Assembly (NCBI RefSeq): GCF_003086355.1
Contig: NZ_CP031733.1
Span: 1,054,001 to 1,118,000 of the forward strand
Direction: 5' to 3'
Length of the DNA stretch: 64,000 nucleotides
DNA from: Streptococcus chenjunshii
GTDB taxonomy: Bacteria > Bacillota > Bacilli > Lactobacillales > Streptococcaceae
The notes below the pieces were generated by a model. That model searched no databases, had not been told where the DNA came from, and saw nothing but the letters and a program-made list of their open reading frames with translations. The translations under genes were made by a program, and so were the position numbers. This document shows positions 9,492-18,289 of this stretch, piece by piece (positions within the stretch are counted from its first letter, which is position 1; each line of letters starts with the position of its first letter).

Positions 9492-10703
9492 ATGACAAAA
9501 TTTAAACGTATTCACCTTATTGTGTTAGACTCTGTAGGTATCGGCGCAGCACCGGATTCAGATAAATTTTTTAATGCGGGGACACCTGACAGTGATTCAG
9601 ATACCCTAGGCCATATTGCCGAAAGCGCAGGATTAGAAGTTCCTCATATGGCCAAACTTGGATTAGGCAATATTCCGCGTGTCCCCAAATTAAAAACGGT
9701 TCCGACTGAGAGAGAACCGCTGGGTTATGCTGGTAAATTGGAAGAAGTGTCGCTGGGTAAAGATACAATGACAGGGCATTGGGAAATTATGGGACTCAAT
9801 ATTACGGAGCCTTTTGATACGTTCTGGGATGGTTTTCCGGAAGAAATATTAACGAAAATCGAGGAGTTCTCGGGACGAAAAGTTATCCGTGAAGCCAATA
9901 AGCCTTATTCAGGGACGCAGGTCATTGCCGACTTTGGAGAACGGCAGATGAAAACGGGTGAGCTTATTATTTATACATCTGCTGATCCGGTGCTGCAAAT
10001 TGCTGCTCATGAAGAGGTTATCCCCTTAGAAGAACTTTATAAGATTTGCGAATATGCGCGCTCAATTACTCTTGAACGTCCTGCTCTGTTAGGCCGTATT
10101 ATCGCACGTCCCTATCTTGGAACACCCGTCAATTTTGTCCGCACGTCCAATCGCAGGGACTATGCTGTCTCACCTTTTGCACCGACTGTTCTTAACCGTT
10201 TAGCAGATGCTGGCATTGCGACTTACGGTATTGGAAAAATCAATGATATTTTCAATGGTTCTGGTATTACTCATGATATGGGACATAATAAATCAAACAG
10301 CCACGGTGTTGATACATTGTTAAAAACAATGGCCTTGGATGAGTTCGCTGAAGGTTTTTCTTTCACCAATCTTGTTGACTTTGATGCTGTTTACGGTCAC
10401 CGGCGTGATCCGGAAGGATATCGTGATTGCTTGCAGGAATTTGATCAGCGCCTGCCTGAAATTACTGCTCAGATGCAAGAAGATGATCTGCTTCTCATCA
10501 CTGCTGATCATGGCAATGATCCAACATATGCAGGAACCGATCATACGCGTGAATATGTTCCGCTGCTGGCTTATAGTCCGTCTCTGACGGGAAGTGGAGT
10601 ACTTCCAGTTGGCCATTTTGCTGATATTTCAGCTACAGTTGCTGATAATTTCGGCGTGGAAAAAGCGATGATTGGAGAATCATTCTTAGATTATTTGCTA
10701 TAA
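9492..10703 (+). CDS. deoB: Phosphopentomutase
   Basis: Converts (deoxy)ribose 1-phosphate to the 5-phosphate, linking nucleoside phosphorolysis to RpiA. Alkaline phosphatase-fold metalloenzyme of 403 residues. The first metal site is in [13 protein letters not shown], the phosphoacceptor Thr in [12 protein letters not shown], and C-terminal metal ligands in [19 protein letters not shown] use ATG 9492 ([13 protein letters not shown]), the family N-terminus; an upstream TTG extension would overlap rpiA. It is nearly contiguous with rpiA, so they are cotranscribed. Confidence 0.96.
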   Translation: MTKFKRIHLIVLDSVGIGAAPDSDKFFNAGTPDSDSDTLGHIAESAGLEVPHMAKLGLGNIPRVPKLKTVPTEREPLGYAGKLEEVSLGKDTMTGHWEIMGLNITEPFDTFWDGFPEEILTKIEEFSGRKVIREANKPYSGTQVIADFGERQMKTGELIIYTSADPVLQIAAHEEVIPLEELYKICEYARSITLERPALLGRIIARPYLGTPVNFVRTSNRRDYAVSPFAPTVLNRLADAGIATYGIGKINDIFNGSGITHDMGHNKSNSHGVDTLLKTMALDEFAEGFSFTNLVDFDAVYGHRRDPEGYRDCLQEFDQRLPEITAQMQEDDLLLITADHGNDPTYAGTDHTREYVPLLAYSPSLTGSGVLPVGHFADISATVADNFGVEKAMIGESFLDYLL

Positions 10704-10869
10704 TGTTATAAGATAAGGTATCAAGCAGTTGCTGCTGAATACAATAATCATTAGGCACTATAAGAGCACAAAATGCTGGGAAAACTGACATATCGCTTGA
10801 AGTTGTTACGATTGTGGCATACTTTATCTGCAAAATGTTTTATAAACTGTAGCTTATTTCCGTCTTTTC

Positions 10870-11182
10870 CGTTCTTAACGGCCTTTGTACCTTGGTGAAC
10901 TGAACACGGCCTAAGAGCTGTGCAAAAAAGAGACGCAATCGTAGGAAACGCAAGCTGACGTACGAGTGTGGCTGCTCTGTGAGTACAGTCTGTCCTAGAA
11001 CCTTGCGATTCTTCGTCCAGCCTTCTATTTTTGCTTTGCTCTTTAAAACGCCCTTTGTATCTTAATGAACTGAACACGGGCTAAAATCCTAGTGAAAAAG
11101 ATGGCTGTCGTCGTGATGCAAGCATCACTTGTCATCCCCTATTTTCATACGGATTTTTATACGCCCTTTGTATCTTAATGGA
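10870..11182 (+). repeat. Mosaic palindromic elements between deoB and punA
   Basis: A partial unit ends in TTAACGGCCTTTGTACCTTGGTGA at about 10896. One variant unit with an AGACGCAATCGTAGGAA interior follows (about 10897-11067). One unit of the rpiA type then runs from about 11068 to 11182. In the last unit the arms are ACACGGGCTAAAATCC and GGATTTTTATACGCCCTTTGT, the reverse base-pair choice from the rpiA copies (GGGC/GCCC versus GCCC/GGGC). It again ends in TCTTAATGGA fused to the GGAGGAG of punA. No gene is seen in this 485-base gap. Confidence 0.88.
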
Positions 11183-11188
11183 GGAGTT

Positions 11189-11998
11189 ATGTCGTTATTG
11201 GTAAAGATTAAAGAGACACAGGCTTTTCTGGAATCTAAAGGAATACTGCAGCCTGAGTTAGGTTTGATTCTTGGATCTGGTTTAGGGAGCTTGGCAGAAG
11301 AAGTGGAGCAGGAAGTTGTGCTTAACTATGCTGATATTCCCAACTGGGGTCAGTCAACTGTTCCAGGACATGCGGGGAAGTTAGTTTATGGCAGCTTGTC
11401 TGGCCGCAAAGTTTTAGCCTTGCAGGGACGTTTTCATTTTTATGAAGGCAACAGTTTGGAACTGGTGACTTTTCCGGTTCGTATCATGAAAGCTCTCGGC
11501 TGTAAAGGGATAGTAGTGACTAATGCTGCTGGCGGTATTGGCTATGGTCCGGGGACTTTGATGCTGATTACCGATCACATCAATATGACTGGCCAAAACC
11601 CATTGATTGGTGAAAATCTTGATGAGTTTGGTCCGCGCTTTCCGGATATGTCCAATGCTTATACAAAAACTTATCGTCAGAAAGCCCAAGCTGCAGCTGA
11701 AAAGCTTGGGATAGATTTGGCAGAAGGAATTTACCTTGGCGTGACGGGGCCTTCTTACGAAACACCAGCCGAAATCTTAGCCTTTAAAACCTTAGGAGCG
11801 GGAGCGGTTGGTATGTCAACTGTACCAGAAGTGATTGTTGCAGCCCATTCCGGCTTGAAGGTGTTGGGGATTTCTGCCATTACTAATTTTGCGGCCGGCT
11901 TTCAGTCTGAGCTTAGCCATGAAGAAGTTGTTGCAGTGACCGAACGGATTAAGGAAGATTTTAAAAAATTAGTTAAAACTATTCTGATAGAATTATAG
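11189..11998 (+). CDS. punA: Purine nucleoside phosphorylase (PNP I type)
   Basis: Phosphorolyses (deoxy)inosine and guanosine to base plus (deoxy)ribose 1-phosphate. Trimeric-type PNP, 269 residues. Motifs visible: ILGSGLGSLAEE (phosphate site), VPGHAGK, QGRFHFYEG, VTNAAGGI, GPSYETPAEI, GMSTVPEV and ITNFAAG. The ATG at 11189 follows GGAGGAG; the longer open frame upstream is repeat sequence. deoD starts 10 bases after the stop. The sugar phosphate product feeds DeoB and RpiA in the same locus. Confidence 0.95.
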   Translation: MSLLVKIKETQAFLESKGILQPELGLILGSGLGSLAEEVEQEVVLNYADIPNWGQSTVPGHAGKLVYGSLSGRKVLALQGRFHFYEGNSLELVTFPVRIMKALGCKGIVVTNAAGGIGYGPGTLMLITDHINMTGQNPLIGENLDEFGPRFPDMSNAYTKTYRQKAQAAAEKLGIDLAEGIYLGVTGPSYETPAEILAFKTLGAGAVGMSTVPEVIVAAHSGLKVLGISAITNFAAGFQSELSHEEVVAVTERIKEDFKKLVKTILIEL

Positions 11999-12007
11999 GA
12001 GGAGAAG

Positions 12008-12724
12008 ATGTCAGTTCATATTGAAGCCAAAGCAGGAGAGATTGCCGATAAAATCCTTCTTCCCGGTGACCCTTTGCGTGCTAAATTTATTGCCGAAAAT
12101 TTTTTAGAAGGAGCAGAATGTTTCAATAATGTCCGCGGTATGTTAGGTTATACAGGAACTTATAAAGGACAGCGGATATCGGTTATGGGAACAGGTATGG
12201 GAATGCCTTCTATTTCTATTTATGTTAATGAGCTCATTCGTGACTATGGAGTGAAAAAACTTATTCGTGTAGGGACAGCAGGTTCGATTGATCCGAATGT
12301 TCATGTTCGGGAGTTAGTTTTGGCTCAGGCCGCTGCAACTAATTCTCGGATAATAAGCAACGATTGGCCTGAGTATGATTTCCCGCAGATTGCTGATTTT
12401 AAACTCTTGGATAAAGCTTATCATATTGCCAAAAGTTTAGGCCTTACCAGTCATGTCGGAACTGTTTTGTCATCAGATGTTTTTTATTCAAGTATGCCTG
12501 AGCGCAATATGCAGTTGGGTGAGTATGGAGTGAAGGCAATTGAAATGGAAGCAGCTGCTCTCTACTATTTGGCTGCTAAGTATCATGTTCAGGCCTTGGC
12601 CCTTATGACCATTTCTGACAGCCTTGTCCATCCTGAGGAAGATACAACAGCACAAGAGCGTCAGACAACCTTTACTGACATGATGACAGTCGGTTTAGAG
12701 ACATTGCTTGCAGACAGCAACTAA
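12008..12724 (+). CDS. deoD: Purine nucleoside phosphorylase DeoD type
   Basis: Hexameric PNP with broad purine (deoxy)nucleoside specificity including adenosine; 238 residues. Characteristic segments are [37 protein letters not shown] and [12 protein letters not shown]. It begins behind GGAGGAG, is coupled to punA and is closed by a shared terminator with the convergent regulator gene. Confidence 0.96.
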   Translation: MSVHIEAKAGEIADKILLPGDPLRAKFIAENFLEGAECFNNVRGMLGYTGTYKGQRISVMGTGMGMPSISIYVNELIRDYGVKKLIRVGTAGSIDPNVHVRELVLAQAAATNSRIISNDWPEYDFPQIADFKLLDKAYHIAKSLGLTSHVGTVLSSDVFYSSMPERNMQLGEYGVKAIEMEAAALYYLAAKYHVQALALMTISDSLVHPEEDTTAQERQTTFTDMMTVGLETLLADSN

Positions 12725-12792
12725 TATTTTTTATTGTGAAAACTGTAATCATTATCCAGAATGATGTTATGGGAAATGATGAAAATGTTATA

Positions 12793-12846
12793 TAAAAAAA
12801 CTAAACACAAATGCATCGATCATGAATGAAGTGTTTAGTTTTTTAT
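12793..12846. terminator. Bidirectional terminator between deoD and cpsY
   Basis: AAAAAAACTAAACAC and GTGTTTAGTTTTTT flank a loop of about 22 bases; A and T runs on both sides suit both converging transcripts. Confidence 0.85.
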
Positions 12847-13773
12847 TTATTCATCTTCTCGCGAAATATCGTCGAATTTGACCTCTTCTAAAAGATAGTC
12901 AATAAATTTTTCACCCATTTTGGATAAGTTAGCTTTTTCGTGTTTTATATAAATAATTTCAATTTCATCGTCCACATCCAGCGGGATGGAAAGAATATTA
13001 TCGCCGTTTAAATTGCTATTTAGAATACCGGTGGCTACGGTATAGCCATCAAGGCCGATCAGGAGATTAAAGAGAGTTGCCCGGTCACTGACAACAATAG
13101 ACTTTGAGTGGGGAATCTGCGACATAATCTCTTCGGAATAATAAAAAGAGTTATGGATTCCCTGATCATAGCTGAGGTAGGGAAAATCTTCCAAATCTTC
13201 AATAGTTACTTTTTCTCTGCCGGCCAGAGGGTTGGTTTTGCTGACAAAAATGTGAGGACGGGCTTTAAAAAGTGTTGTGTACTGCAGATGGCTGTCGTCT
13301 AACAGTTTAGTCAGCACATCCCGGTTGTAATTAGTTAAAAAAAGGACACCGATTTCTGAGCGGAAATTTTTGACATCATCGATAATCTCCCACGTTCTGG
13401 TCTCTCTCAGAAAGAGTTCATACTGTGTCATATCGGTTCCCTTAAGCAAAGAGACAAAAGCGTTGACTACAAAAGCATAGTGCTGAGCAGAAACGCTGAA
13501 AAGTTCACGAGAGGCCTCTTTGTTTTTATAACGTTCTTCCAAAAGAGCAGTCTGTTCAACAACCTGACGGGCATAAGAAAGAAATTCAACACCGTCTTTT
13601 GTCAAAGTAATGCCTTTAGGATTGCGGATAAAGATTTCAATTCCCATTTCTCGCTCCAGATCCCTGACAGCGTTGGACAGACTGGGCTGAGTAATAAAAA
13701 GCTGTTTGGCAGCTTCATTCATACTGCCTGTTTCCACGATTTTGATAATGTAATGTAACTGTTGAATGCGCAT
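12847..13773 (-). CDS. cpsY: LysR-family regulator CpsY/MtaR type
   Basis: LysR-type transcription factor, 308 residues. The N-terminal winged helix-turn-helix reads MRIQQLHYIIKIVETGSMNE then AAKQLFITQPSLSNAV. An effector-binding domain covers about residues 90-300. It is divergent from the polysaccharide operon starting at 14063, the position of CpsY in other streptococci. In related species the CpsY/MtaR group controls methionine uptake and surface or stress genes, so despite the name it need not control capsule. Effector unknown from sequence. Confidence 0.85.
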   Translation of the reverse strand: MRIQQLHYIIKIVETGSMNEAAKQLFITQPSLSNAVRDLEREMGIEIFIRNPKGITLTKDGVEFLSYARQVVEQTALLEERYKNKEASRELFSVSAQHYAFVVNAFVSLLKGTDMTQYELFLRETRTWEIIDDVKNFRSEIGVLFLTNYNRDVLTKLLDDSHLQYTTLFKARPHIFVSKTNPLAGREKVTIEDLEDFPYLSYDQGIHNSFYYSEEIMSQIPHSKSIVVSDRATLFNLLIGLDGYTVATGILNSNLNGDNILSIPLDVDDEIEIIYIKHEKANLSKMGEKFIDYLLEEVKFDDISREDE

Positions 13774-13992
13774 AACTTTATTTTAGCCTAAAAAGGTTTA
13801 TCGGGCAAGCAAAGGAGCTGAAAGATCCAGAATTGTCAAAAGAAACGATTCTGCTGTATCCTTTGAGGGACTGATGATAAATATTGCCGTGAAATGCCAG
13901 CAAGGAGAGGTGGCTGTTTTTAATGGTACTCTGTTTTTGGCAATCATCCAATGAAATCCCTTATTGCAGGTGTTTTTGCCTTTCGGAAAAAG

Positions 13993-14021
13993 TTGTAAAG
14001 ACATAAAAATAATGGTACACT
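13993..14021 (+). promoter_or_regulatory. Candidate capsule operon promoter
   Basis: TTGTAA, 17-base spacer with TGG before the -10, then TACACT. It lies about 40 bases before wzg in the cpsY-wzg divergent gap. I see no clear LysR box beyond short AT-rich dyads. Confidence 0.4.
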
Positions 14022-14062
14022 ATATAAGATAGATGATTTTTGAAAAAGCAGGAGAAAAGTTG

Positions 14063-15532
14063 ATGGCATCACGTTCAGGTAAAAGAAAAGTTTCTAAGCC
14101 TAGTAACAGTATATGGACTGTTATTAATTTTATTTTATTGGCACTTTACACCTTGCTTTCCGGCATGGTTATTTTTACCATGTTTTCTCATAATTTTCTT
14201 GCTTTTCGCCATATAAATATCATTTTAACAGCAGGTTTACTGCTTGTTTTACTGGCTGGTTTAGCGCTGGCTGTTTTGAAAAAAGGAAAGTTATTGACTA
14301 GTTTGGGTTTGGTGCTGTTTTCGCTTTTATCAGCAGGGATTCTTTATGGATTTAAGTCTGCAATTGATGTGGCAGGAAACTTGAATGACTCAGCTTCTTA
14401 TTCGGAAATCAAAATGAGTGTTCTTGTTCCGGCTGAAAGTGGTGTAACAGATGTGGGAGAGCTCAATGAGCTTGAAGCCCCGGCTGAAAGTGACGGCTCA
14501 AATATAGCAGCTTTGCTGGCGCAGATTAAAGCGGAAAAAGGACTAGATTTGCAAACTGTCAACGTTGCTTCTTATCCGGAAGCTTATGAACATTTGCGCG
14601 ATGGCAGCAGTCAGGCAATGGTAATGAACAGCAGTTACTCCAGTTTGCTGGAACTGACTGATGACAATTATCAGGCAAATGTTAAAGAAATCTACAGCTA
14701 CACCATTAAAACAAAGCTAAAAGATGACCGCGCTAAATCAGCGGATTCTGATGTTTTTAATATTTATATCAGCGGTATTGATACTTATGGTTCTATTTCA
14801 ACTGTTTCTCGTTCAGATGTGAATATTATTTTGACGGTTAATATGAAGACCCATCAAATTTTAATGACTACTACACCTCGAGATGCTTATGTGCAAATTC
14901 CTAATGGCGGCGCAAATCAGTATGACAAATTAACTCATGCTGGTATTTACGGAGTTGAAACGTCAATGCAGACCCTTGAAAATCTGTATGGGATTGATAT
15001 TGACTATTATGCCCGGATTAATTTCACAACGTTTATGAACCTTGTGGATGCTGTAGGCGGTATTACGGTGTACAATGACCAAGCCTTTACAAGCCACACT
15101 GACAGCGAATATACTTTTGAAGAAGGAAACGTTACCTTAGATTCAAAAAAAGCACTGGCCTTTGTTCGGGAACGGTACGGACTCGATGGCGGCGATAATG
15201 ATCGAGGCAAGAATCAAATGAAAGTCGTTTCAGCTATTTTAAATAAACTGACAGCTTTAAATTCTCTGTCTGGTTATTCGGCTGTTATTACCAGTTTGCA
15301 GGATTCTGTTCAGACAAATATGTCTTTGGATACGATGATGAATTTGGCTAACAGCCAGCTGGATTCCGGAAGCCGCTTTACAGTAAGCCAGCAGGAAGTC
15401 ACTGGAACCGGTTCAACAGGTCAGCTGACTTCTTATGCCATGCCATCGGCAAGTCTCTATATGTTAGAACTGGATCAGTCCAGTGTTGATAAAGCATCAG
15501 AAGCCATTAAAGACGTCATTTCAGGTGAATAA
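14063..15532 (+). CDS. wzg: LytR-CpsA-Psr family protein Wzg/CpsA
   Basis: Membrane phosphotransferase that attaches undecaprenyl-linked glycopolymers to peptidoglycan; first gene of the capsule operon. About 489 residues. Three N-terminal membrane segments lie between about residues 15 and 110. An accessory extracellular domain follows, then the LCP catalytic domain (about 245-400). That domain contains the Arg-rich lipid phosphate motifs TPRDAYVQIP, DAVGGITVYND and VRERYGLDGGDNDRGKNQ. AGGAG precedes the ATG at 14063; a TTG sits immediately before it. Confidence 0.9.
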   Translation: MASRSGKRKVSKPSNSIWTVINFILLALYTLLSGMVIFTMFSHNFLAFRHINIILTAGLLLVLLAGLALAVLKKGKLLTSLGLVLFSLLSAGILYGFKSAIDVAGNLNDSASYSEIKMSVLVPAESGVTDVGELNELEAPAESDGSNIAALLAQIKAEKGLDLQTVNVASYPEAYEHLRDGSSQAMVMNSSYSSLLELTDDNYQANVKEIYSYTIKTKLKDDRAKSADSDVFNIYISGIDTYGSISTVSRSDVNIILTVNMKTHQILMTTTPRDAYVQIPNGGANQYDKLTHAGIYGVETSMQTLENLYGIDIDYYARINFTTFMNLVDAVGGITVYNDQAFTSHTDSEYTFEEGNVTLDSKKALAFVRERYGLDGGDNDRGKNQMKVVSAILNKLTALNSLSGYSAVITSLQDSVQTNMSLDTMMNLANSQLDSGSRFTVSQQEVTGTGSTGQLTSYAMPSASLYMLELDQSSVDKASEAIKDVISGE

Positions 15533-15667
15533 TCAACTTAAGGCCATGTTGCTGTGAGGCTCTGGCTGTTGTCTGCTTTCACTGTATATATAACTGCTTT
15601 ATCCTTTTCTTGGACTGTCAAATAATTTAGCAAAACCGCCTTATTTTAGCTTTAATTAGGAGAAAAA

Positions 15668-16354
15668 ATGAATAATAACGGAAATACTGGTTTTGAGATT
15701 AATATCTTTTACCTTATCAAAAAACTTTGGAACAAAAAATTTCTTATCATTTTTGTGACACTCTTTTGTGCAGCGCTTGCTTTCTTGGGAACTCTATTCT
15801 TGATAAAGCCGACCTACACCGCTACAACAAGATTCTATATTGTTAACCAAAGCAGTGATAACTTGACACCGGAGGATCTTCAGGCGGTTGGCTACCTTGT
15901 TAATGATTACAAGGAGATTATTGTTTCGCGTGATGTTTTAGCCGATGCTATTGAAAAAGAGGATGCGTCGCTGAGCCCGGGAGAACTGTCTGGTATGGTA
16001 TTGGTCTCAGTGCCTTCTGATACACGGGTCATATCCATTTCGGTTGAAGGGCACAACGCTAAAGAAGCTGCTGGTTTAGCAAATGCAGTTCGCCAATCGG
16101 CAACCGAAAAAATCAAAACGGTCACTAAAATCGAAGATATTACAGTCCTTGAAGAAGCAGAAGAGCCTGCAAGACCTTCTTCTCCGAGTGTCAAACGCAA
16201 TCTTGTCTTGGGAGGAGCAGCGGGTGCTTTTCTGGCAATTGTTGGTGTCCTTCTGCTTGAACTGGTGAATGACCGTGTTAAAGATCCTGATGATATCGAG
16301 GAGATTTTAGGGCTTCCTTTGCTTGGTGTTATTCCAAATACAGAAAAAATGTAA
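15668..16354 (+). CDS. wzd: Capsule chain-length regulator Wzd/CpsC
   Basis: Wzz-family polysaccharide co-polymerase, the membrane adaptor of the bacterial tyrosine kinase Wze. 228 residues, two membrane spans (about 25-45 and 178-198), with an extracellular loop and the proline motif PARPSSPSVKRN before the second span. The start has AGGAGAAAAA upstream. Normally wzh lies between wzg and wzd; here only 135 bases separate them. The stop is followed at once by a repeat element rather than by wze. Confidence 0.9.
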   Translation: MNNNGNTGFEINIFYLIKKLWNKKFLIIFVTLFCAALAFLGTLFLIKPTYTATTRFYIVNQSSDNLTPEDLQAVGYLVNDYKEIIVSRDVLADAIEKEDASLSPGELSGMVLVSVPSDTRVISISVEGHNAKEAAGLANAVRQSATEKIKTVTKIEDITVLEEAEEPARPSSPSVKRNLVLGGAAGAFLAIVGVLLLELVNDRVKDPDDIEEILGLPLLGVIPNTEKM

Positions 16355-16619
16355 CTGAATACGGCCTAAAATCCTAGTGGAAAAGAGACGCAATCGTAGG
16401 AAGCCGCAGGCTGATATACGAGTATGGCTGCTTCTGTGAGTATGGCTGCCAGCGTGATGCGGTGTCAATCCAGAACAACCCTAGCCGTAGATGTCTGAAA
16501 GCTTTGTCGTCTTAACAGCCGACCTCAGCTTTCTAGCCATCTTGGCAGGGGTGCGTCTGCGAAATCGAAGATTTCGGACTTGCCGCCTTTTCCTACGGAT
16601 TTCTTCACGGCCTTTGTAT
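16355..16619 (+). repeat. Composite palindromic element between wzd and wze
   Basis: It starts immediately after the wzd stop with CTGAATACGGCCTAAAATCC. It continues with the AGACGCAATCGTAGGAA interior, then the GCAGGGGTGCGTCTGCGAAATC...GATTTCGGACTTGCCGCC hairpin, and ends GGATTTCTTCACGGCCTTTGTATCTTA. Both end arms carry GGCC and so can pair. The end is about 10 bases before the AAGGAGAG of wze. Confidence 0.88.
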
Positions 16620-16640
16620 CTTAATTATAAGGAGAGTGAG

Positions 16641-17336
16641 ATGTCACAATTAGAGTTAGTACAGGTCCAGCCGGAAGTCGCTCGGCTTACTCAGGATTAC
16701 TATAATACAGTTCGGACAACAATTCAGTTTAAGGGGCCTGACTGCAAGACGATTGTTATCACTTCAGTTCAGACTGGTGAAGGTAAAACTACCGTTGCCG
16801 TTAATTTGGCCTCAGCCTTTGCAAGAGCAGGTTTTCGGACTCTTTTGCTTGATGCTGATACAGGTGGAGACGATTTTTCTGGTGCCTTTACATCTTCGGA
16901 GGACTGCCAAGGTCTGGCGGATTTTCTTGCAGGACAGGCTGAATTATCAGATGTTATCTATGAAACAGACATTGAGCATTTAATGGTTGCTCCGGCAGGA
17001 AGCAAGGAGGCTGCTCAGGTTAATTTGCTGCAAAATGCAGATTTCAGTCAAATGATAAAAACAGTGCGTGATTTATATGATTATGTTATCATGGATACAC
17101 CTTCTATAGGTCTGAAGCTTGATGCTGCTATAATTGCTCGAAATGCCGATGCCAGTATCCTTGTTGCAGAAGCAGGTGCTACTAAACGCCGTTTCTTGCA
17201 AAAGGCAAAAAGTCAGATGCAGCAGAGCGGTGCAGAATTTCTTGGTGTTATTTTAAACAAAGCTGATATTCCAGAGAATTCCAATCCATACAAAATTCAG
17301 GGGAGACAGGTAAAAAAGCAGACAGCTGAAAAATAA
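16641..17336 (+). CDS. wze: Capsular tyrosine autokinase Wze/CpsD, lacking the tyrosine-rich tail
   Basis: Cytoplasmic BY-kinase working with Wzd to control polymer export and length. Walker A TSVQTGEGKTTVAVN, Walker A' LLDADTGG and Walker B DYVIMDTPSIG are visible. It has 231 residues. Known CpsD proteins end in a cluster of tyrosines (YGxYG repeats) that is autophosphorylated; here the C-terminus is NPYKIQGRQVKKQTAEK with a single Tyr. ATG 16641 follows AAGGAGAG; the longer open frame upstream is repeat sequence. Confidence 0.9.
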   Translation: MSQLELVQVQPEVARLTQDYYNTVRTTIQFKGPDCKTIVITSVQTGEGKTTVAVNLASAFARAGFRTLLLDADTGGDDFSGAFTSSEDCQGLADFLAGQAELSDVIYETDIEHLMVAPAGSKEAAQVNLLQNADFSQMIKTVRDLYDYVIMDTPSIGLKLDAAIIARNADASILVAEAGATKRRFLQKAKSQMQQSGAEFLGVILNKADIPENSNPYKIQGRQVKKQTAEK

Positions 17337-17605
17337 ATAACTAAGCAATAAGCCAACATATGCTAACTTATCAAGCTTTTTTCCTTGCCTGTAATTAGGC
17401 AGGTGTTAGCTAGGCGGACTTCGTTTACATCTGGTAACAGTTTTAGAACGCTGTATATGCTTAAAAGACCGCAGCAACAGTATTTAAAATGCATTGAGCA
17501 GTTAAACTTATAGGGCGTGTGTGCGGCAAAAGATATAGGAAAAGACGATAATGCCGGATTTTGGGACGGCGGATTTATGAAAATAGAGAATAGGGGGATA
17601 ATGAA

Positions 17606-18256
17606 TTGACTGAAAATGAGATTCAGGAGACAAAACAGTTTTATTTATGCGTCAAACGTCTGCTTGATCTAATAATCGGGCTGTTAGGCGCTGTTTTCCT
17701 CCTGCTTCCGGTTTCAGTAATTATCTTTATTTTTTATCTGTTTGGCAGAGATAAAGGCGGAATCTTTTTTACTCAGGAAAGAATGGGAAAGAAAGGCACG
17801 ACCTTTAGAATTATAAAATTTCGCTCTATGGTAGTTAATGCCGAAGAGGTCCTGCAATCGAACCCCAACCTTTACCAGCAATACCTCCATAACAGCTATA
17901 AATTATTGCCGGAGGAAGATCCGCGGCTGACCCGAATCGGCTATTTTATTAGAAAAACCAGTATTGATGAACTGCCGCAGTTTATTAATCTGATTAAAGG
18001 GGATATGAGTTTTATAGGTCCGCGTCCTATTTTGGCATCTGAGTTAAAAGAGTATACAGTCAGTGAGCAAAAAGAGCTGTTATCGATTAAACCGGGCGCT
18101 ACAGGTTGGTGGCAGGTCTCTGGAAGAAGTGAAGTTCTATATCCTGAACGCTGTCAGCTGGAATTATACTATGTCAGAAATTTTTCTTTTAAACTTGATT
18201 TAAAAATTTTCTTTTTAACCATAAAAAAAGTTTTTACAGGCGAGGGAGCTCATTAG
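17606..18256 (+). CDS. Undecaprenyl-phosphate sugar phosphotransferase (initial transferase)
   Basis: Polyprenyl glycosylphosphotransferase starting repeat-unit synthesis on undecaprenyl phosphate. Short form of 216 residues: one N-terminal hydrophobic segment (about 14-40) then the cytoplasmic catalytic domain. Motifs DELPQFINLIKGDMSFIGPR and PGATGWWQVSGRSEV are typical. It lacks the long multi-span N-terminal half of WchA/CpsE. TTG start at 17606 with GGGGG 8 bases upstream; the nearby ATG at 17601 is closed at once by TGA. Which sugar is transferred is not readable. The preceding 269-base gap holds no gene, only a small GCCT/AGGC hairpin. Confidence 0.88.
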   Translation: MTENEIQETKQFYLCVKRLLDLIIGLLGAVFLLLPVSVIIFIFYLFGRDKGGIFFTQERMGKKGTTFRIIKFRSMVVNAEEVLQSNPNLYQQYLHNSYKLLPEEDPRLTRIGYFIRKTSIDELPQFINLIKGDMSFIGPRPILASELKEYTVSEQKELLSIKPGATGWWQVSGRSEVLYPERCQLELYYVRNFSFKLDLKIFFLTIKKVFTGEGAH

Positions 18257-18289
18257 TAAGAAATCTGCCCCTCAGTATTAATCAAAAAG

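Noticed and set aside
13798..14004. 68-codon minus-strand ORF between cpsY and wzg
   Set aside because: It covers the divergent promoter region, has no ribosome binding site and no recognisable sequence pattern.
16491..16640. 50-codon N-terminal extension of Wze
   Set aside because: It is translated repeat-element sequence, and the ATG at 16641 has a good AAGGAGAG and matches the family start.
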